DNA of 64,000 nucleotides from Stomorhina lunata (Eukaryota; Arthropoda; Insecta; Diptera; Rhiniidae), in assembly GCA_933228675.1 (NCBI GenBank), contig OW121741.1, forward strand, positions 23,187,224-23,251,223. Reading direction: 5' to 3'. The translations under genes and the position numbers were made by a program. The number at the start of each line of letters is the position of its first letter. Position 1 is the stretch's first letter. The notes under the pieces are model-generated. The model saw only the letters and a list, made by a program, of their open reading frames with translations, was not told the origin of the DNA and did no database searches. Of this stretch, positions 1-12,630 are shown piece by piece.

Positions 1-66
1 TAGCTCAGTGGAAGAGTCTCCGCCTAGCAGTCGTAGGGGTCTGGGTTCGAGCCCCCATGGGGTCAT
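1..66 (+). repeat. tRNA-derived SINE head, cut by window edge
   Basis: TAGCTCAGTGG at the first base matches the RNA polymerase III A box. GGTTCGAGCCC at about 44-54 matches the B box. The spacing is tRNA-like and a D-stem GCTC/GAGT can be drawn. The anticodon stem does not pair and the T-stem has two mismatches, so this is not a working tRNA. An A-run follows from 66. The word CCTAGCA between the boxes also occurs in the SINE at 43569, which suggests related families. The 5' end lies outside the window. Confidence 0.55.
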
Positions 67-1192
67 AAAAAAAATTTGTATTTCGTTTAAAAATATATTT
101 TTAAATAAAACAACAACAACAAAAGTTGTTGTTGTTGTTATCCAATTGCTTACCCAAGTCATTACTTTTCTGCAATTGGTAAGTACTTGCCTCCAATGAC
201 ATCCCCATGTTAATGTAATGACTTAAACAGTGAATGAGTAAGTAGTTCGTGTTCAATAGTTTAGCTGTTTAACTCATTATTTGGTAATGAAAAGTTTTGC
301 TGGGTTATTATGAATTGCATTTGGAAAAGAAAGGCGTTGCACTGGAAAAAAGCGCTACCATCGCAACCAAAGATATCAACATATGTTTACCATAATCATC
401 ATTGTCATGCTCACATACCCCCAAGTATCATTAGGATATTTAGCAAGATAATAGCAAGGGACACCAAAGACAATAACAACGAAAATAGCAGCAGCAGAAG
501 CATTATTCGTATGTATATGTTAAGGGAGTTGCAGGTTCAAATGTATGTATGTAGAACAACGTTGGCCAAATAGGGAGCGTTTTCAAATGAGAGTGGTCAA
601 TCTTAAAATAAGAATGTGCACTGAGATTGTATTTGCTATATGTTTTGTTATTGTAGTGTACATTTAAGTTGGTGCTTTGAGTACAGAAAAAGCTTTCTTC
701 TTTAATGTAAATTCTTGTTATTCCCCTGCCACGCAAATAATGGAAAACGTTACTATAGAACGTTCTCTTTTCTGAATGTGTAAAAGAAAAAAAAACATTG
801 AAATCCAGAGATTTTTGTTTTTTTTGCAAAATAAACTTGGTTTTGGAACGGGAACATAAGGGTACACAAACGCAGTATTTGCCTCGAACTACAAGTCCAA
901 TGCTACAATATGTTGTTTACTGTTGCTGTCATTGTTCCGGGTCGTTTTTAGACAAGTCATTGTAATTTTCTTGCTGACATTTTTACTAGAACTAAAATGG
1001 CAACAAACAATGACAAAAGTGGAGAAAACATTGAAAAGCATTTGGTGATTTTTTCTTATCTTTCTATGACCAAACAGTATTTTAGGTGTTTTTACGGGCC
1101 CTGTGGATATGGTAAGTGTCTTTAAAGGAAATTATAAAATATTATTAACAGTGGGGTGGAAGAGGGGAGATGCTTAAAATAACATAAATCTC
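67..1192. other. Non-coding AT-rich stretch
   Basis: No gene is supported. Positions 109-139 form a perfect short hairpin, (AAC)n, then AAAA, then (GTT)n. Short reading frames here have no recognisable domain. Confidence 0.6.
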
Positions 1193-2939
1193 AACAAGTA
1201 AGAGTGTTATATTCGGCTGTGCCGAATCTTATATACCCACCATCAAGTTGTGTCAAATTTAGAAACATATCTGATATATCTACAAGGGTGCAGCTAATTC
1301 AAAATCTGGACCAAAACTGAAAAAATCGCTAAGCTAATTGGTATTGTTGGTAAAACCTTTGGACTAAATTCGGTTGCCGTAGCTTTAAAGTTCAACATTT
1401 AAAAATATTTTAGTGGTTTCCCAGTATTTACTTTTATCAAAATTCGGTGTCATAACCGGGTATAGTTTTACTTTAATAAGTTGTTAAATACTTTTCGTTG
1501 TGATTAATATGTAGTTAGGCTTAATAGTTAATAGTAATACGACAGGTCCATATATTTCGTTATAAGTTCCTAATGCATTCATCATATATAAAGTCTGGGC
1601 TGAACATTGATTGATGCCTATTTATATAATTTCATAGGTGCAATCTTAATATAATGAATGTACCTCCAAATTTTTTTGATTGTAGATATAAAAAGGGGAT
1701 GTTATATATATAAGAATTATAGCCAAATGTTGACCTATTGTAACAAAATTTTATACACTGGCTGGTATATATATCGAGCTTATTCTTGCAAAATTTAGTG
1801 GCCATAGCTATCATAGTTTCTAATTTAATAGGTTTTAACTGTCCTTTGCTAAAATTGTTGGTTTCCGTGAGTGTTTTTTATATGAAAGCTAAAGTCAAAT
1901 ATGAACTGATTCCTATAAAATTTGATAAACTGATCAAAAATTGCATAGAGCTTTCCTATTTTAACTTTAATCGTCATAGCTATTACAATTGTATTCAATT
2001 TATCAGCATTAATATGTTTCCCGGGGCGGGGTTATATGGGAGCTCTAACTAAATTTGAACCGATTTTGTCCATTTTCAACACACATCTTTTTTAAGATAT
2101 CCAAAATACTTTTGTAAAATTTTGTCCCTCTAGCTCTTTTCGTTAAGGTGCTATCGTGCTTTTATCTGACGGACAGACGGACATAAATGGTCAAATGGTG
2201 ACCGATTGTGACAAAACTTTGCACACTAACTCGCATTGACATAAGACTTCCTTGTGCCTAATTTAGTCTTACTAGCTCTTGTAGTTAAGGAGCTATCATG
2301 ATTTTATCTGACGGACAGACGGACACAAATCCACTTTTCTTTTTGAATTTTTGTGTTTTCGTAAGTTTTTTATATGGGAGCTAGGTCAAATGGTGACCGA
2401 TTGCGACACAGGCTGGCATTGATATAAGACTTACCTGTGCCAAATTAAGTGGTTATGTCTGTTATACTTTTGGATTAATTGGCATTTAAGTGTATTTTAG
2501 GTGAAATTTAGGCTGTTTTCGTAAGTTTTTTGTATGGGAGCTATATGCTAGTGCTTATGTAAAACTCCTAGATACCGAATTTTGTCATCATAACTGTTAT
2601 AATTTGTCATTTATTAGCAAATAAGCGACTAGCCTAGACGAGGTTATACGGGAGCTATGGTCAAATGCTAACCGATTTTGCCCAATTTCAATACCAAAAT
2701 TTTCTCATAGATGAAGAATGTTTTTGCTAAGTTTCAGTTATCGTGATTTCAACAGACAGACAAACAGACAGACAGATAGACAGACGGACAGACAGACGGG
2801 CATAGCTCAATCGTCCTAGAATTTCATAAGGATTCAGAATATATATCTTTTTTTGATTTTTGAACCAATATTAAGGAAATTACAAACGGAATGACAATCT
2901 CAATATACCCCCCATTCTTTTTGATGGTGGGTATGAAAA
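1193..2939 (+). mobile_element. mini-me/DINE-1-like element A (non-autonomous)
   Basis: Starts AACAAGTAAGAGTG and ends GGTGGGTATGAAAA. A hairpin TTCGGC-TGT-GCCGAA lies just inside the 5' end. TATACCCACCATCAA near the 5' end is the inverse of TTGATGGTGGGTAT at the 3' end, so the two ends carry paired subterminal inverted repeats. GACA/GACG microsatellites sit at about 2168-2185, 2310-2330 and 2755-2800, between repeated phrases of the type 'tatgggagctatggtcaaatg'. No transposase or Rep/helicase frame is visible. Mini-me elements are described in Diptera as flanked by (TA)n and (GTCY)n tracts and are usually placed with DINE-1/Helentron-associated elements. That placement is inference here. Confidence 0.75.
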
Positions 2940-3292
2940 CTGAACAGAAATTTTGCAGAAAATCACAGATTTATTTAAACTGATAAATTTTTAAATTTTG
3001 CTTTCCTTTCCTGTTCCCGAATATATTACCTTTTTCGTCCCACTGTCCAACTTTATGACATTGTTGTTTATAGTTAGTTTTCACAACAACAGTCCAATGA
3101 CAGTTAGAAGCAAGACGTAACTACTTAACAATGAAAAACAAAAGATGAGGCAAATGTACTTTTCTGATATGAAATTACTAACATCTTGTTTGCAATTTTG
3201 AAAATTACAAGTTTCTTTTCGAATATTTTCTAAAGGCATAAAATTGAATTCATTGTCATGACACTAATCGTTTTTTAATTAGTTTCCGGTGC
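2940..3292. other. Spacer between two inverted mini-me elements
   Basis: About 350 bases of unique-looking AT-rich sequence separating element A from the oppositely oriented element B. No gene, promoter or RNA feature is recognised. Confidence 0.6.
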
Positions 3293-5112
3293 TTTTTATA
3301 CCCACCATCAAAAAGAATGGGGGGTATATTGAGATTGTCATTCCGTTTGGAATTTCCTTAATATTGGCTCAAAAATCAAAAACGATATATATTCTGAATC
3401 CTTATGAAATTCTAAGACGATTGAGCAATGTCCGTCTGTCTGTCCGTCTGTCTGTTAAAATCATGATATAGCTTAAACGAAAGGAGCTAGCTCACTGAAA
3501 CTTAGCAAAAACATATTTCATCTATGAGAAAATTTTGGTATTGAAATTGGGCAACATCGGTCAACATTTTACCATAGCTCCCGTATAACCTAGTCTAGGC
3601 TAATAGCTTATTTGCTAAAAAATGACAAATTATAATAGCTACGATGACAAAATTTGGTATCTAGAAGTTTTACATAAGCACTAGGCAGCATATAAAATTT
3701 CATTCACATTTAACCATAGCTCCCATATGAAAAACTTACGGAAACAGCCTAAATTCTACCTAAAATTCGCTTAAATGCCAATAAATGATAAACTGTAATA
3801 GCTTTGGCCACTAAATTTAGCACAAGGAAGTCTTATGTGAATGCCAGCCAGTGTGCAAAATTTTGTCATAATCGGTCACCATTTGACCATAGCTCCCATA
3901 TAAAAAACTTACGAAAACACTAAAATACAAAAAGAAAAGGGGGTTTATGTCCGTCTGTCCGTCAGCGGACAGACGATAGTTAAGTTAAGACGATAGCGCC
4001 TTAACTTAAAGGGCTACATCAACAAAATTTTACAAAGAGAAGTCTTATGTGAATGCTAGCCAGTGCGCAAAATTTTGTTACAATCGGTCAACATTTGACC
4101 ATAGCTCCCATATAAAAAACTTACAGAAGCACAAAAATACAATAAGAAAAGGAGATTTATGTCCGTCTGTCTGTCAGATAAAAACGTGACAGCTCCTTAA
4201 TTATAAAAGCTAGGGAGACAAAATTTTACAAAAGTATTTTCGATGTGTAACAAAAGTTGTGTAAAATGGGCGAAATCGGTTCACATTCAGTTAGAGCTCC
4301 CATATAACCCCGCCTCTGGAAACACATGAATGCTGATAAATTGAGTACAATTTCAATAGCTATCACGGCTAAATTTAGAACAGAGAAGTTTTATGCAACT
4401 ATTGGTCAGTATATCAAATTTTATAGGAATTGATCCATATTTGACTATAGCTTTCATATAAATAACACTCCCGGAAACCAAAAAATATTTAGCAAGGACC
4501 AGATAAAAGCAATTAAATTAGAATCTATGACAGCTATTGCCACAAAATTTTGCAAAAATAAGCTTTATATAAATACCAGCCAGTGTGTGAAATTTTGTTA
4601 CAATCGGTCAACATTTCGCTATAATTCTTATATACATATATATCACATTCCCTTTGTTATATCTACAATAAAAAGGATTCGGAGGTACAAGCAACATATT
4701 AAGATTATGTATATGGTAGATGCATTAGGAACTCCTAACAAAATATATGGACCTGTCGTATTACTATCAACTTCTTTATCCTAACTAAATATTAAGCTAA
4801 ACTAAAAGTATTTAACAACTTATTAATGTAAAAGCATACCCGGTTACGATAACGAATTTTGTTCAAAGTAAATAAATACTAGGGAAGCCACTTACACACT
4901 TTTGAATGTTGAACTATAAAGCTACTGCAACCGAAGTTATTCCAAATATTTTACCAACAATAGCAACTAGCTTAATAACTTTTTTCCAATTTGGTCCACG
5001 TTTTGAATTCGCTGAACCCTCGTAGATATATGAGATATGTTTCTAAATTTAACACAACTTGATGGTGGGTATATAAGATTCGGCACAGACGAATATAACA
5101 CTCTTACTTGTT
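3293..5112 (-). mobile_element. mini-me/DINE-1-like element B (inverted relative to A)
   Basis: Reads TTTTTATACCCACCATC at its left edge and CTCTTACTTGTT at its right edge, which are the reverse complements of the ends of element A. Internal GTCCGTCTGTC tracts lie at about 3429-3455, 3948-3975 and 4160-4178. Sequence and order of internal blocks match element A in reverse, with an extra GTCCGTCTGTC-containing block near 3930-4180. Together A and B make an inverted repeat with arms of about 1.75 to 1.8 kb and a 353-bp loop. Confidence 0.75.
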
Positions 5113-5495
5113 GAGATTAAGATTTTACGAAAAATCTTTGGGCCAGTTTGCATCAACAATGAATATAGACAACGAATGAACCGATCGATTCACAAACTTG
5201 CCATCCGCTGGACCCTCTCTAGCTTTAGGGGGTTATTTACCTGGCTATGACTTTTGTAATATTGTTTCAAATTGTACTTGTAACAAATATACTTTAACAA
5301 TAGCTATGAGAAAAATCCCATTTCAGTATGCTATTTTCATACACTCAGAATATTATGTAAGTAAAATTAACTTAAAATGTAATTTGAAATGAATGAATAT
5401 TCATTTAAAAACCGCTCAACTGATTTTTCATTCAAATTCAATAAATATTTCATTTAAATTTAACTGGCAAATATTTAAACTACATTTTCAGTTTT
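5113..5495. other. Non-coding spacer
   Basis: Unique-looking, AT-rich, no gene recognised. A 64-residue reading frame at 5198 has no domain and is probably chance. Confidence 0.5.
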
Positions 5496-7863
5496 AACAA
5501 GTAAGAGTGGTAAATTCGGCTTTGCCGAATCTTGGATACCCTTCACCAATGGTGTTGCAAAAGTACTTAATGTAATTCCTAGCAAAATTTGATTATACTA
5601 GTATTATATGCAAAGAGTCTTTAAAATTAAGAGCCGGAAAAAGAAAAGCTTTTCGGTGGCGTCATCATCTAAAATAGTTATGCACCCAAAGGTTAGGTTG
5701 GGCAGGTGGCTGATGTCTAGGGAAGCTTCACTTGGGTTCTAAAGTGGTCCCTTTGTGAAAGATAATGATTACTAGACTACAAGTAGAGAATGCATATTTA
5801 AGCTTCGAATTAAAATAGACACATATTTTACGAACACTTAATAAAGTTCGATAGACCAGATAAACCATGCAGAAAATATGCTTCAAAATGTAGATGCCCT
5901 TACATTTGCAATAGCACATCGATTTGATGAAGTTTAAGTATTCTGGCATGCAACCCAAAAACACAGTGCCCAGTGAGGGTTGTGCACTTTAATTCGTACG
6001 AATTATCCCACCAGTTTAAGTTCTGATTTAGGTCAAAGCTTTAACAATGATAAGCCTTAAAATTATAGGGTATACACTCTTAGTTTTAGATACATACGTG
6101 AAATATATAGCTTTTGAATGAATGGATATCAGCTTTGTCGGAAAAGTTATTAAAGATTTACTTATTAATCTGAAGTTAGTTAATTAATTAAAATAAACAC
6201 TTCATCAATAATATTTGGGATGTATTGTCCTTTCGATCTGTCCGATGGATGTTTGGAAAGTTTTGCTCAAGTCCTTGTGCAATTTTAATGTGATTTAATT
6301 TATCAGCATTAAATCGATTCCCGGTCGGGGTTATATGGGAGATTTCACTAAATGTGAATAGAGCTCTCCCATTTTCAATATCGAACTTTTCAAGAGATCA
6401 GAAATACTTTTGTCAAATGTTGTCCCTCTAGGAAGTTTATTTTAGGCGCTATGGCCCTGAATATTAATATTGTACAACGTCTTTATACTAAATGTCATCA
6501 TCGTATCTTAGGCGAAGTTATACGGGAACAATTGTCAAACGTGAACGGATTTCTCCCAATTGCAATTAAAAAATTTAAATTTTCGTTGATATGTGAGATA
6601 CTTACATACATATGTAGGTTTTGAACGGATATCATGTAATTAGCTGCATTTTTGTACTTCCTAGGAAGATTACCTATAATTTGATATATAATACATTCTC
6701 AAATGTTATCATAATGTTCAAAAGTCAGACACAAAATTAAGATTAATGCAGAGTGTCTGTCTGCTAAAATCAGATTTGTGGAGCTCCTGGATTTTACACA
6801 AAATTTTAGGATATTGTCCCACCCTGAATTTTATCATTGTCGATCAAAACACGCTAAATTATATCTACCACAAATTACCGAATGCATCAGAATTTAGGTA
6901 ATCCCCTGCGAAGGACGCTATTAAATTTCATCAAAATAAACACCTGAGATATCGACAAAACAGGAGCTCCAAAAACTTGACTACAACAGAAAAAATTACA
7001 GACAGGTAGACGGACGGACAAAAAAACAGACGGACGGACGGACAAACAAACAGACGGACAGACAGACAAACAGACGGACGGACGGACTGAGGTTGCGAAA
7101 TCGATACTCCTGACGATTCTGAGTTGATCGGTACAATTTGAATGGTATTCGTAATCAGATTTCTGGAGTTTATATATCAGATTTAGAAAATCCTCACACA
7201 AAGAACGATGTCAAATTTCATCACAATCGGTCCATAAACACCTGAGATATCGCTGAAACAATACTTACCAAATGTAAACAAAATTTCTTAGACACGTACT
7301 TTGGGCAATTTGCTGTACATCAAATGTAGTGTTATGGCGATATCTCAATTGATTATGGACCGCTTTTGATAAAATTTAATAACGTGCTTGGCGGGGGAAT
7401 ATCCTAAAATCTGATATAAAATTTATGTAGGTCCGTGCTAAAGGAGGATGGTTTTTCCTATTTCTGCATTTCATTTTTTCAACAAACATTCTCTAATGCG
7501 AACTTTGGACAATTTGCGATACATCAAATTCATTGTTTTGGCGATATCTCAGTTGTTTATGGACCGATTTTGATACAGAGTGCTTTGGGAAACTATTTCC
7601 TACAATCTGATATATAACATATTATCACATGTACACCAGGAGTATCTTTTTTCTCTTGTTATTTAAAAGTGTGTTTCAATCAAAAATTTTAAAATTTTCG
7701 TCTAATTTTTGGTATTTTTTCGATATTTTCAGTGTTTATAAACCGATTTTAATGAAATTTAATAGCGTTCATTGCGGGAGAATTTCCTAAAATCTGATAT
7801 ATAATTTATGTAAGTCCATCCTCCAGGGGCTTCAGAAACTTGATTTCAACAGACAGACAGACG

Positions 7864-7895
<32 letters not shown>

Positions 7896-8036
7896 GACAT
7901 CGCTTAATCGATTCTCCTCCTGATTCTGAGTCGATCGGTATAATTTTTATGGGGTCTACGATCACTAATAAAAAAAATTACAAACGGAATCACAAACTTA
8001 TAATACCCTTTCACCTATTGGTGAAGGGTATAAAAA
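5496..8036 (+). mobile_element. Diverged long mini-me-like element C
   Basis: Starts AACAAGTAAGAGTGG with the hairpin TTCGGC-TTT-GCCGAA and ends GGTGAAGGGTATAAAAA. Subterminal pair: ATACCCTTCACCAATGG on the left and its inverse near 8015-8032. The end type (CCCTTCACCA) therefore differs from elements A and B (CCCACCATCAA). Inside are GACA/GACG tracts at about 7004-7086 and 7848-7900. The phrase 'cacctgagatatcg' occurs twice and is also present in inverted form. No transposase frame is visible. At 2.5 kb it is the longest uninterrupted member here, and may contain older insertions I cannot separate. Confidence 0.65.
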
Positions 8037-8069
8037 CGGAATTTTCAGTTGTTTTCAAAAAAATTACTA

Positions 8070-8693
8070 AAGCTACGGTCACATTGATTAAACATTTAAT
8101 CGAAATTATCAAATATTTGATCCTCGTAGTCTGACCACAAAATATTTTTGAAGTTCAAACAAGAAATATGTTGATTTGAACAAAACAAAATCATTTGCCA
8201 GCAAATAAAAATTTTCCTAATGTGACCACGCAAGAGCAAATATTTTATTAAATTTTGATCAAATAATTATTTAATCTTACAAAATTTTTGTAACATCAAA
8301 CAGAGGCAAATAACAGCTGAGCATTTGTATTGTTTACTATTCAAACAGAAACAACAACATCAAATTTGAGAAACAACAACATCAAATTTGAGAAACAACA
8401 ACATTAAATTTGAGAAACAACAACTCAAATATGAGAAACAAATTGCTAGATACACAATTTTGTTTTGAAAAAATTTGATCAAATATTTTTTGGGAAAATA
8501 TTTATTCTTCAGTGTGACCATAAATAAAACTTGTTTATTTGTTTATACTTTGAACATATTTTTTCTGTATTTTATCAAATAAAAATCGTCAAATAAATGT
8601 GCAAGTGTGACCACAAATTTTTTATTATATTGTTTTGACAATATTTTACTCAAAATATTTGATTTAAATGTTTAATGAGTCTGACCGTACCTT
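8070..8693. mobile_element. MITE with TACGGTCA inverted ends
   Basis: Left end AAGCTACGGTCACATTGATT and right end, reverse complemented, AAGGTACGGTCAGACTCATT give imperfect inverted repeats that continue through ATTAAACATTTAA. Length is about 624 bp. The interior holds four units of roughly 25-28 bp at 8350-8445 built on 'gagaaacaacaacatcaaat'. No coding capacity. A target duplication is not clear (AC on both sides is possible), so the superfamily is open; hAT is plausible. Confidence 0.55.
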
Positions 8694-9515
8694 AACAAAG
8701 ATTTAAACTACATTTTTAGTATAAAAAACGGAAATTTTCATTTATTTTTAAAAAATTGAACGGTAAAAAACTACGTAAAATTTCCATACAACGAACAATT
8801 TTCATTTGTTTTTGTAATTAACGTAATATAAAAGACGAAACCATAAAAAGGTTATATTCTGTAAGGCATCAAAAAACCAAACAGACAAAACAAAGTTTGT
8901 TGTTTGCTTAGGCCATACCCCGTGATAGGCGGCCAGTATTATAAAATTCTTTAGTAAGCAAACCTAAGATACTTAAGGCAAACCAATAATTAAACAAATA
9001 CGAATTATAGTTGATACAATAATTGAAAAAATTTATAAAAACTAAACAACTGATATTTTCAAATGTTACGGATTTTCAGTATTTTTTTGTAGGTTGTTTT
9101 TTAAACAAATGTATAAATATGTTAAAAATCAATTTTCATGTAAATTTAAATGAATATTCATTTGAAAACAACATAACCGAAAATTTCCTAAACAACATAC
9201 AATCAGTTACTGTAACAATTTCCTGAGTGTATTTTAATATTCTATCGAACGTAGCTTTTCAACACGGTTATCATTGATTGTGCTGTCGACTGGCCGTACA
9301 ATAGATTGCGTTGGGCGTGTTGTCAAGTTAATGATATAATTATTCTTATAGCAATGTCTGTATAAATGTTGTTTACTACCCCATAGTTTCCCAAGTAACT
9401 TTTAGTATATATAGAGGGGCCCTCTTGCAGATTGTAACCCATGTAGTTGGCATAAAATGCGAAAAAGAACGTTTTGTTCTGCTGCTCCTCAAAAATTAAA
9501 GTTTCTGTGAACCCC
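8694..9515. other. Non-coding AT-rich stretch
   Basis: No gene supported. Small frames such as the 67-residue one at 9023 are AT-rich and featureless. A slightly more GC-rich patch at 9240-9330 is not recognisable. Confidence 0.5.
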
Positions 9516-9881
9516 TTAACCCTTATGTGTATGGCAAAAAAAAAACACCTTTAAGAGAATGGCAAGGTACCTGGGTACCTATATGGAAAAACTATTGTAA
9601 ACAAACATTTTTGGAGAAAATAAATGTGTGATCTCGGAAAATAGCTCTGAGAATTACAATGCACGTTCATTTATAGCAAATAGTAAATCTCAGGGCGAAT
9701 TCAATGTGGCGGTTGTAAGGATACAAGTCAAGGCGAATATATATGTATACCATATCTTTGCATTAAGTAAATTAAGTTTCATACTACAGGAAGATGTAGC
9801 CTCCAATTTTTCTACATTTGACCCCAATAATCCAAATACATGATATATAACCTCAAAATCGGTTGAAGATTTTCTTAATTA

Positions 9882-11550
9882 CACTGCACAACAGCGAAAA
9901 AAGTGCAAGGTCATGACTATATAGGTCCGATTCTACTATCAAAATGTAGTAAAACCCTATACTCAGTTTGGCCAAGTTAGTGACCGTTTTATTTTTATGG
10001 GCCTCCAAAGTTTCCCAATATTATGATGATGCCTAAAAAAGGTGTCATCAGTTTTTACCAAATAGCTAATCAACACTTAAAAATGTCGCTTAGCTATGTT
10101 CGGCAAAAATGTAGCGAAGAGTATGGCGAATACTTTTTTGCTAAAATTTTAATATAAAAATGTATTTTATTGCAGACATTTTTTAAAAAAGTTAAAGAAA
10201 AATTTTTTTGTTTTTAATTTTTTGATCATAACTTTTTGGAAATCCTGATTTTTCCTACACTATATTTGGGAAAATTGTAGCCACAGCAAGGCTAAATAAC
10301 TTTTGTGAACACACCATTATAATCTGAACGTGTCCAGATACCAAAAATAGGTAATATAGACTACCTTGTGAAAACAAAATTAAATTTTTTACTCAAATTT
10401 AAGCACATAAAAAATGTTGAAAATTGCTTTTTGATAGAATCGTTTGACGGTTAAAATGTTCCAAGTGGTACAAGAGATGATTTTTTTAATCACATGTTAA
10501 CTCCAGTTGCTTTAAATGCAATTAATATATTGAAATTTAAATTAAATCCTATAAAAAAGTGTCAGATTCGGTGTACTATTGACTACTTTTGCCTCTAGAT
10601 TCCTTATTTTTGGTCGAAATTTCATTACAGACATCTCTTTTGAAACTTTTTGACAGTATCTATTATTGCGTTTCTAAAAATGTTGCAACAAATTGCCGCA
10701 AGGTGGTGGTATTGCCATGTTTCTTACTATTGTATCAAATACATTTTATTTGGATGTTTTTCGATGTTGGTACATTCAGAAAAAAACTAGACCAAATACT
10801 CCTGAACAAAGTTGCGGAACATAGTTAAACCATATTTTTTAGTTTTTGTTATTAAAAATACGATTTCAGTATGTAACCTCAAAATAGCGCCATCTTTTTA
10901 CAGAAATCAGAAACAAAAAAGTCGTAGAACAAAAATTGTTTTTATAACCTCAGAGATTTATTTTCCACAACAAAAAAGTTCTTTTTCGCAAAAATACGTT
11001 TTTGAGATATTGCTAATAATAAAATTTTAGTTAAAAACATAATTTTTTTGGCACAAGGAAGTTTTTATGACCTATTTTTGGTATCCAAATACGTTCAAAT
11101 TATATTGGTGTGTTCACAAAAGTTGTTAAGCTTTACTGTGGCTACAATTTTTCCAAATATAGTGTAGGAATAATCAGGATTTTAAAGAAGTTATGATAAA
11201 AAAATCAAGAAAAAACAAATTTTTCTTTAACTGTTTTAAAAAAAACTTTAAGATAAAATACATTTTTATCATAAAATTTTAGCAAAAAATATTTGCCATA
11301 CTCTTGGCTACATTTTTGCCGAACATAGTTAAGTGATATTTTTAAGAGATAATTGGTTATTTGGTAAAAACTGATGACACCTTTTTTAGGCATCATGCTA
11401 ATATTGGGAAACTTTGGAGGCCCATAAAAATAAAACGGTCACTAACTTTTACAAACTGAGTATAGAGTTTTACTACATTTTGATCGTAGAATAGGACCCA
11501 TATGGTCACGACCTTGCACTTTTCAAAAGATGTTCATTTGTTGTGTAGTG
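9882..11550. mobile_element. CACTA-like element with ~0.5-kb terminal inverted repeats
   Basis: The left tip is CACTGCACAACA and the right tip, reverse complemented, is CACTACACAACA. TTA flanks both tips (9879-9881 and 11551-11553), giving a 3-bp target duplication. The inverted arms run about 9882-10375 and 11050-11550. They share long blocks, for example the segment around 'aaaataaaacggtcacta' and the segment around 'ggtgtcatcagtttttacc'. The centre (about 675 bp) is single-copy and has no recognisable transposase. CACTA-type tips with 3-bp duplications suggest the CMC superfamily. This is inference, because the catalytic protein is absent. Confidence 0.65.
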
Positions 11551-11823
11551 TTATCAAGGGTTTTATGAAATATCCTATGTCCTTGAAGACTCTTCTGAGC
11601 ATATGCAATAAAAAAATTACCTGTTTTAAAAAACTTTTAAAATTTTTGACTAGTTTTACTTTTATAAGGCCTTAAAATATTTAAATACCCGTTTTTGATG
11701 CAATGTGCTAACGCTATGTCACTTTTGCACAGGACGAAAACAAATATTTTTTTCATACCGTTTTCAAAACTCCTTTTTTGATTTTTTAAAATGGATTGTT
11801 AAACGAATTCGAAAAAAGTAAAA

Positions 11824-12630
11824 AACAAGTAAGAAAGCGCTATAGTCGGTCAAGCCGACCATACGATACCCTTCACCACTAAGGTCAAAGGTGTTAATTT
11901 TTCTGTATAAAGACAAATATTTGCTAAATTTTGCCATCATACAAACATTTTATCAAAGCTTATATATTCAACCTGTTTCCGTCATTTGGACTTATATGAG
12001 AGCTAGAGTCAAATGTGGACCGATTATCTCGAAATTTGGCAAGTTGACTACAGTTGTTACAAAAATTATGTATGCGAAAAATAAACTCAAAATTTTCATT
12101 ATCTTTAGATTTACTAGCGTTTTAGTGATTTTTTGTCTCATTTAGTGCGTTTTTAAAGAAGAGTTTGTATGGGAGCTATGGTCAAATGTGGACCGATTTC
12201 AACGTAATTTGATACAGTGATTTAAGTTTACATAAGCAGTATCTGTTTTAAATTTCATGAAAAAATATTGATATTTGTGGCCATTATATCAATTCCGGGA
12301 AGTGGGACCTATGGGAGGTACCATAAATAATGGACCAATTTTGACCAATTTCAATAGCCATGGTCCCATTGTCAAAAAAATTATCTATGCCAAATTTCAT
12401 CAAATTATCTTTAGAATTGCGACCTGTAGTTTGATTACAAGGTTTACATGGGGGTCCAGCCAGCCGGCCAGACGGACGGACGGACGGACATCGCTAAATC
12501 GACTCAGAAAGTGATTCTAAGCCTATTGGTATACTAAAAGATGGGTCTAAGACAAATATTTCTATGCGTTACAAACATCAGCACAAACTTATAATACCCT
12601 TTCCACCTATGGTGGTGAAGGGTATAAAAA
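11824..12630 (+). mobile_element. Short mini-me element D (807 bp)
   Basis: Starts AACAAGTAAGAAAGCGC, with a hairpin GTCGG-TCAAG-CCGAC in place of the TTCGGC hairpin of other copies. It ends GGTGGTGAAGGGTATAAAAA. Subterminal pair GATACCCTTCACCAC and its inverse. A GGACGGACGGACGGACA tract lies at about 12473-12490, followed by the conserved block 'tcgctaaatcgactcagaa'. It is inserted inside the piggyBac-like element, so it is younger than that element. Confidence 0.8.

Noticed and set aside
1..66. Functional tRNA gene
   Set aside because: The anticodon stem does not pair and the T-stem has mismatches, and the 5' acceptor strand lies outside the window. A SINE head explains the A and B boxes better.
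9240..9330. Patch readable as IDCAVDWPYNRLRW, perhaps a transposase scrap
   Set aside because: Too short, and no second motif nearby. I could not tie it to any family.
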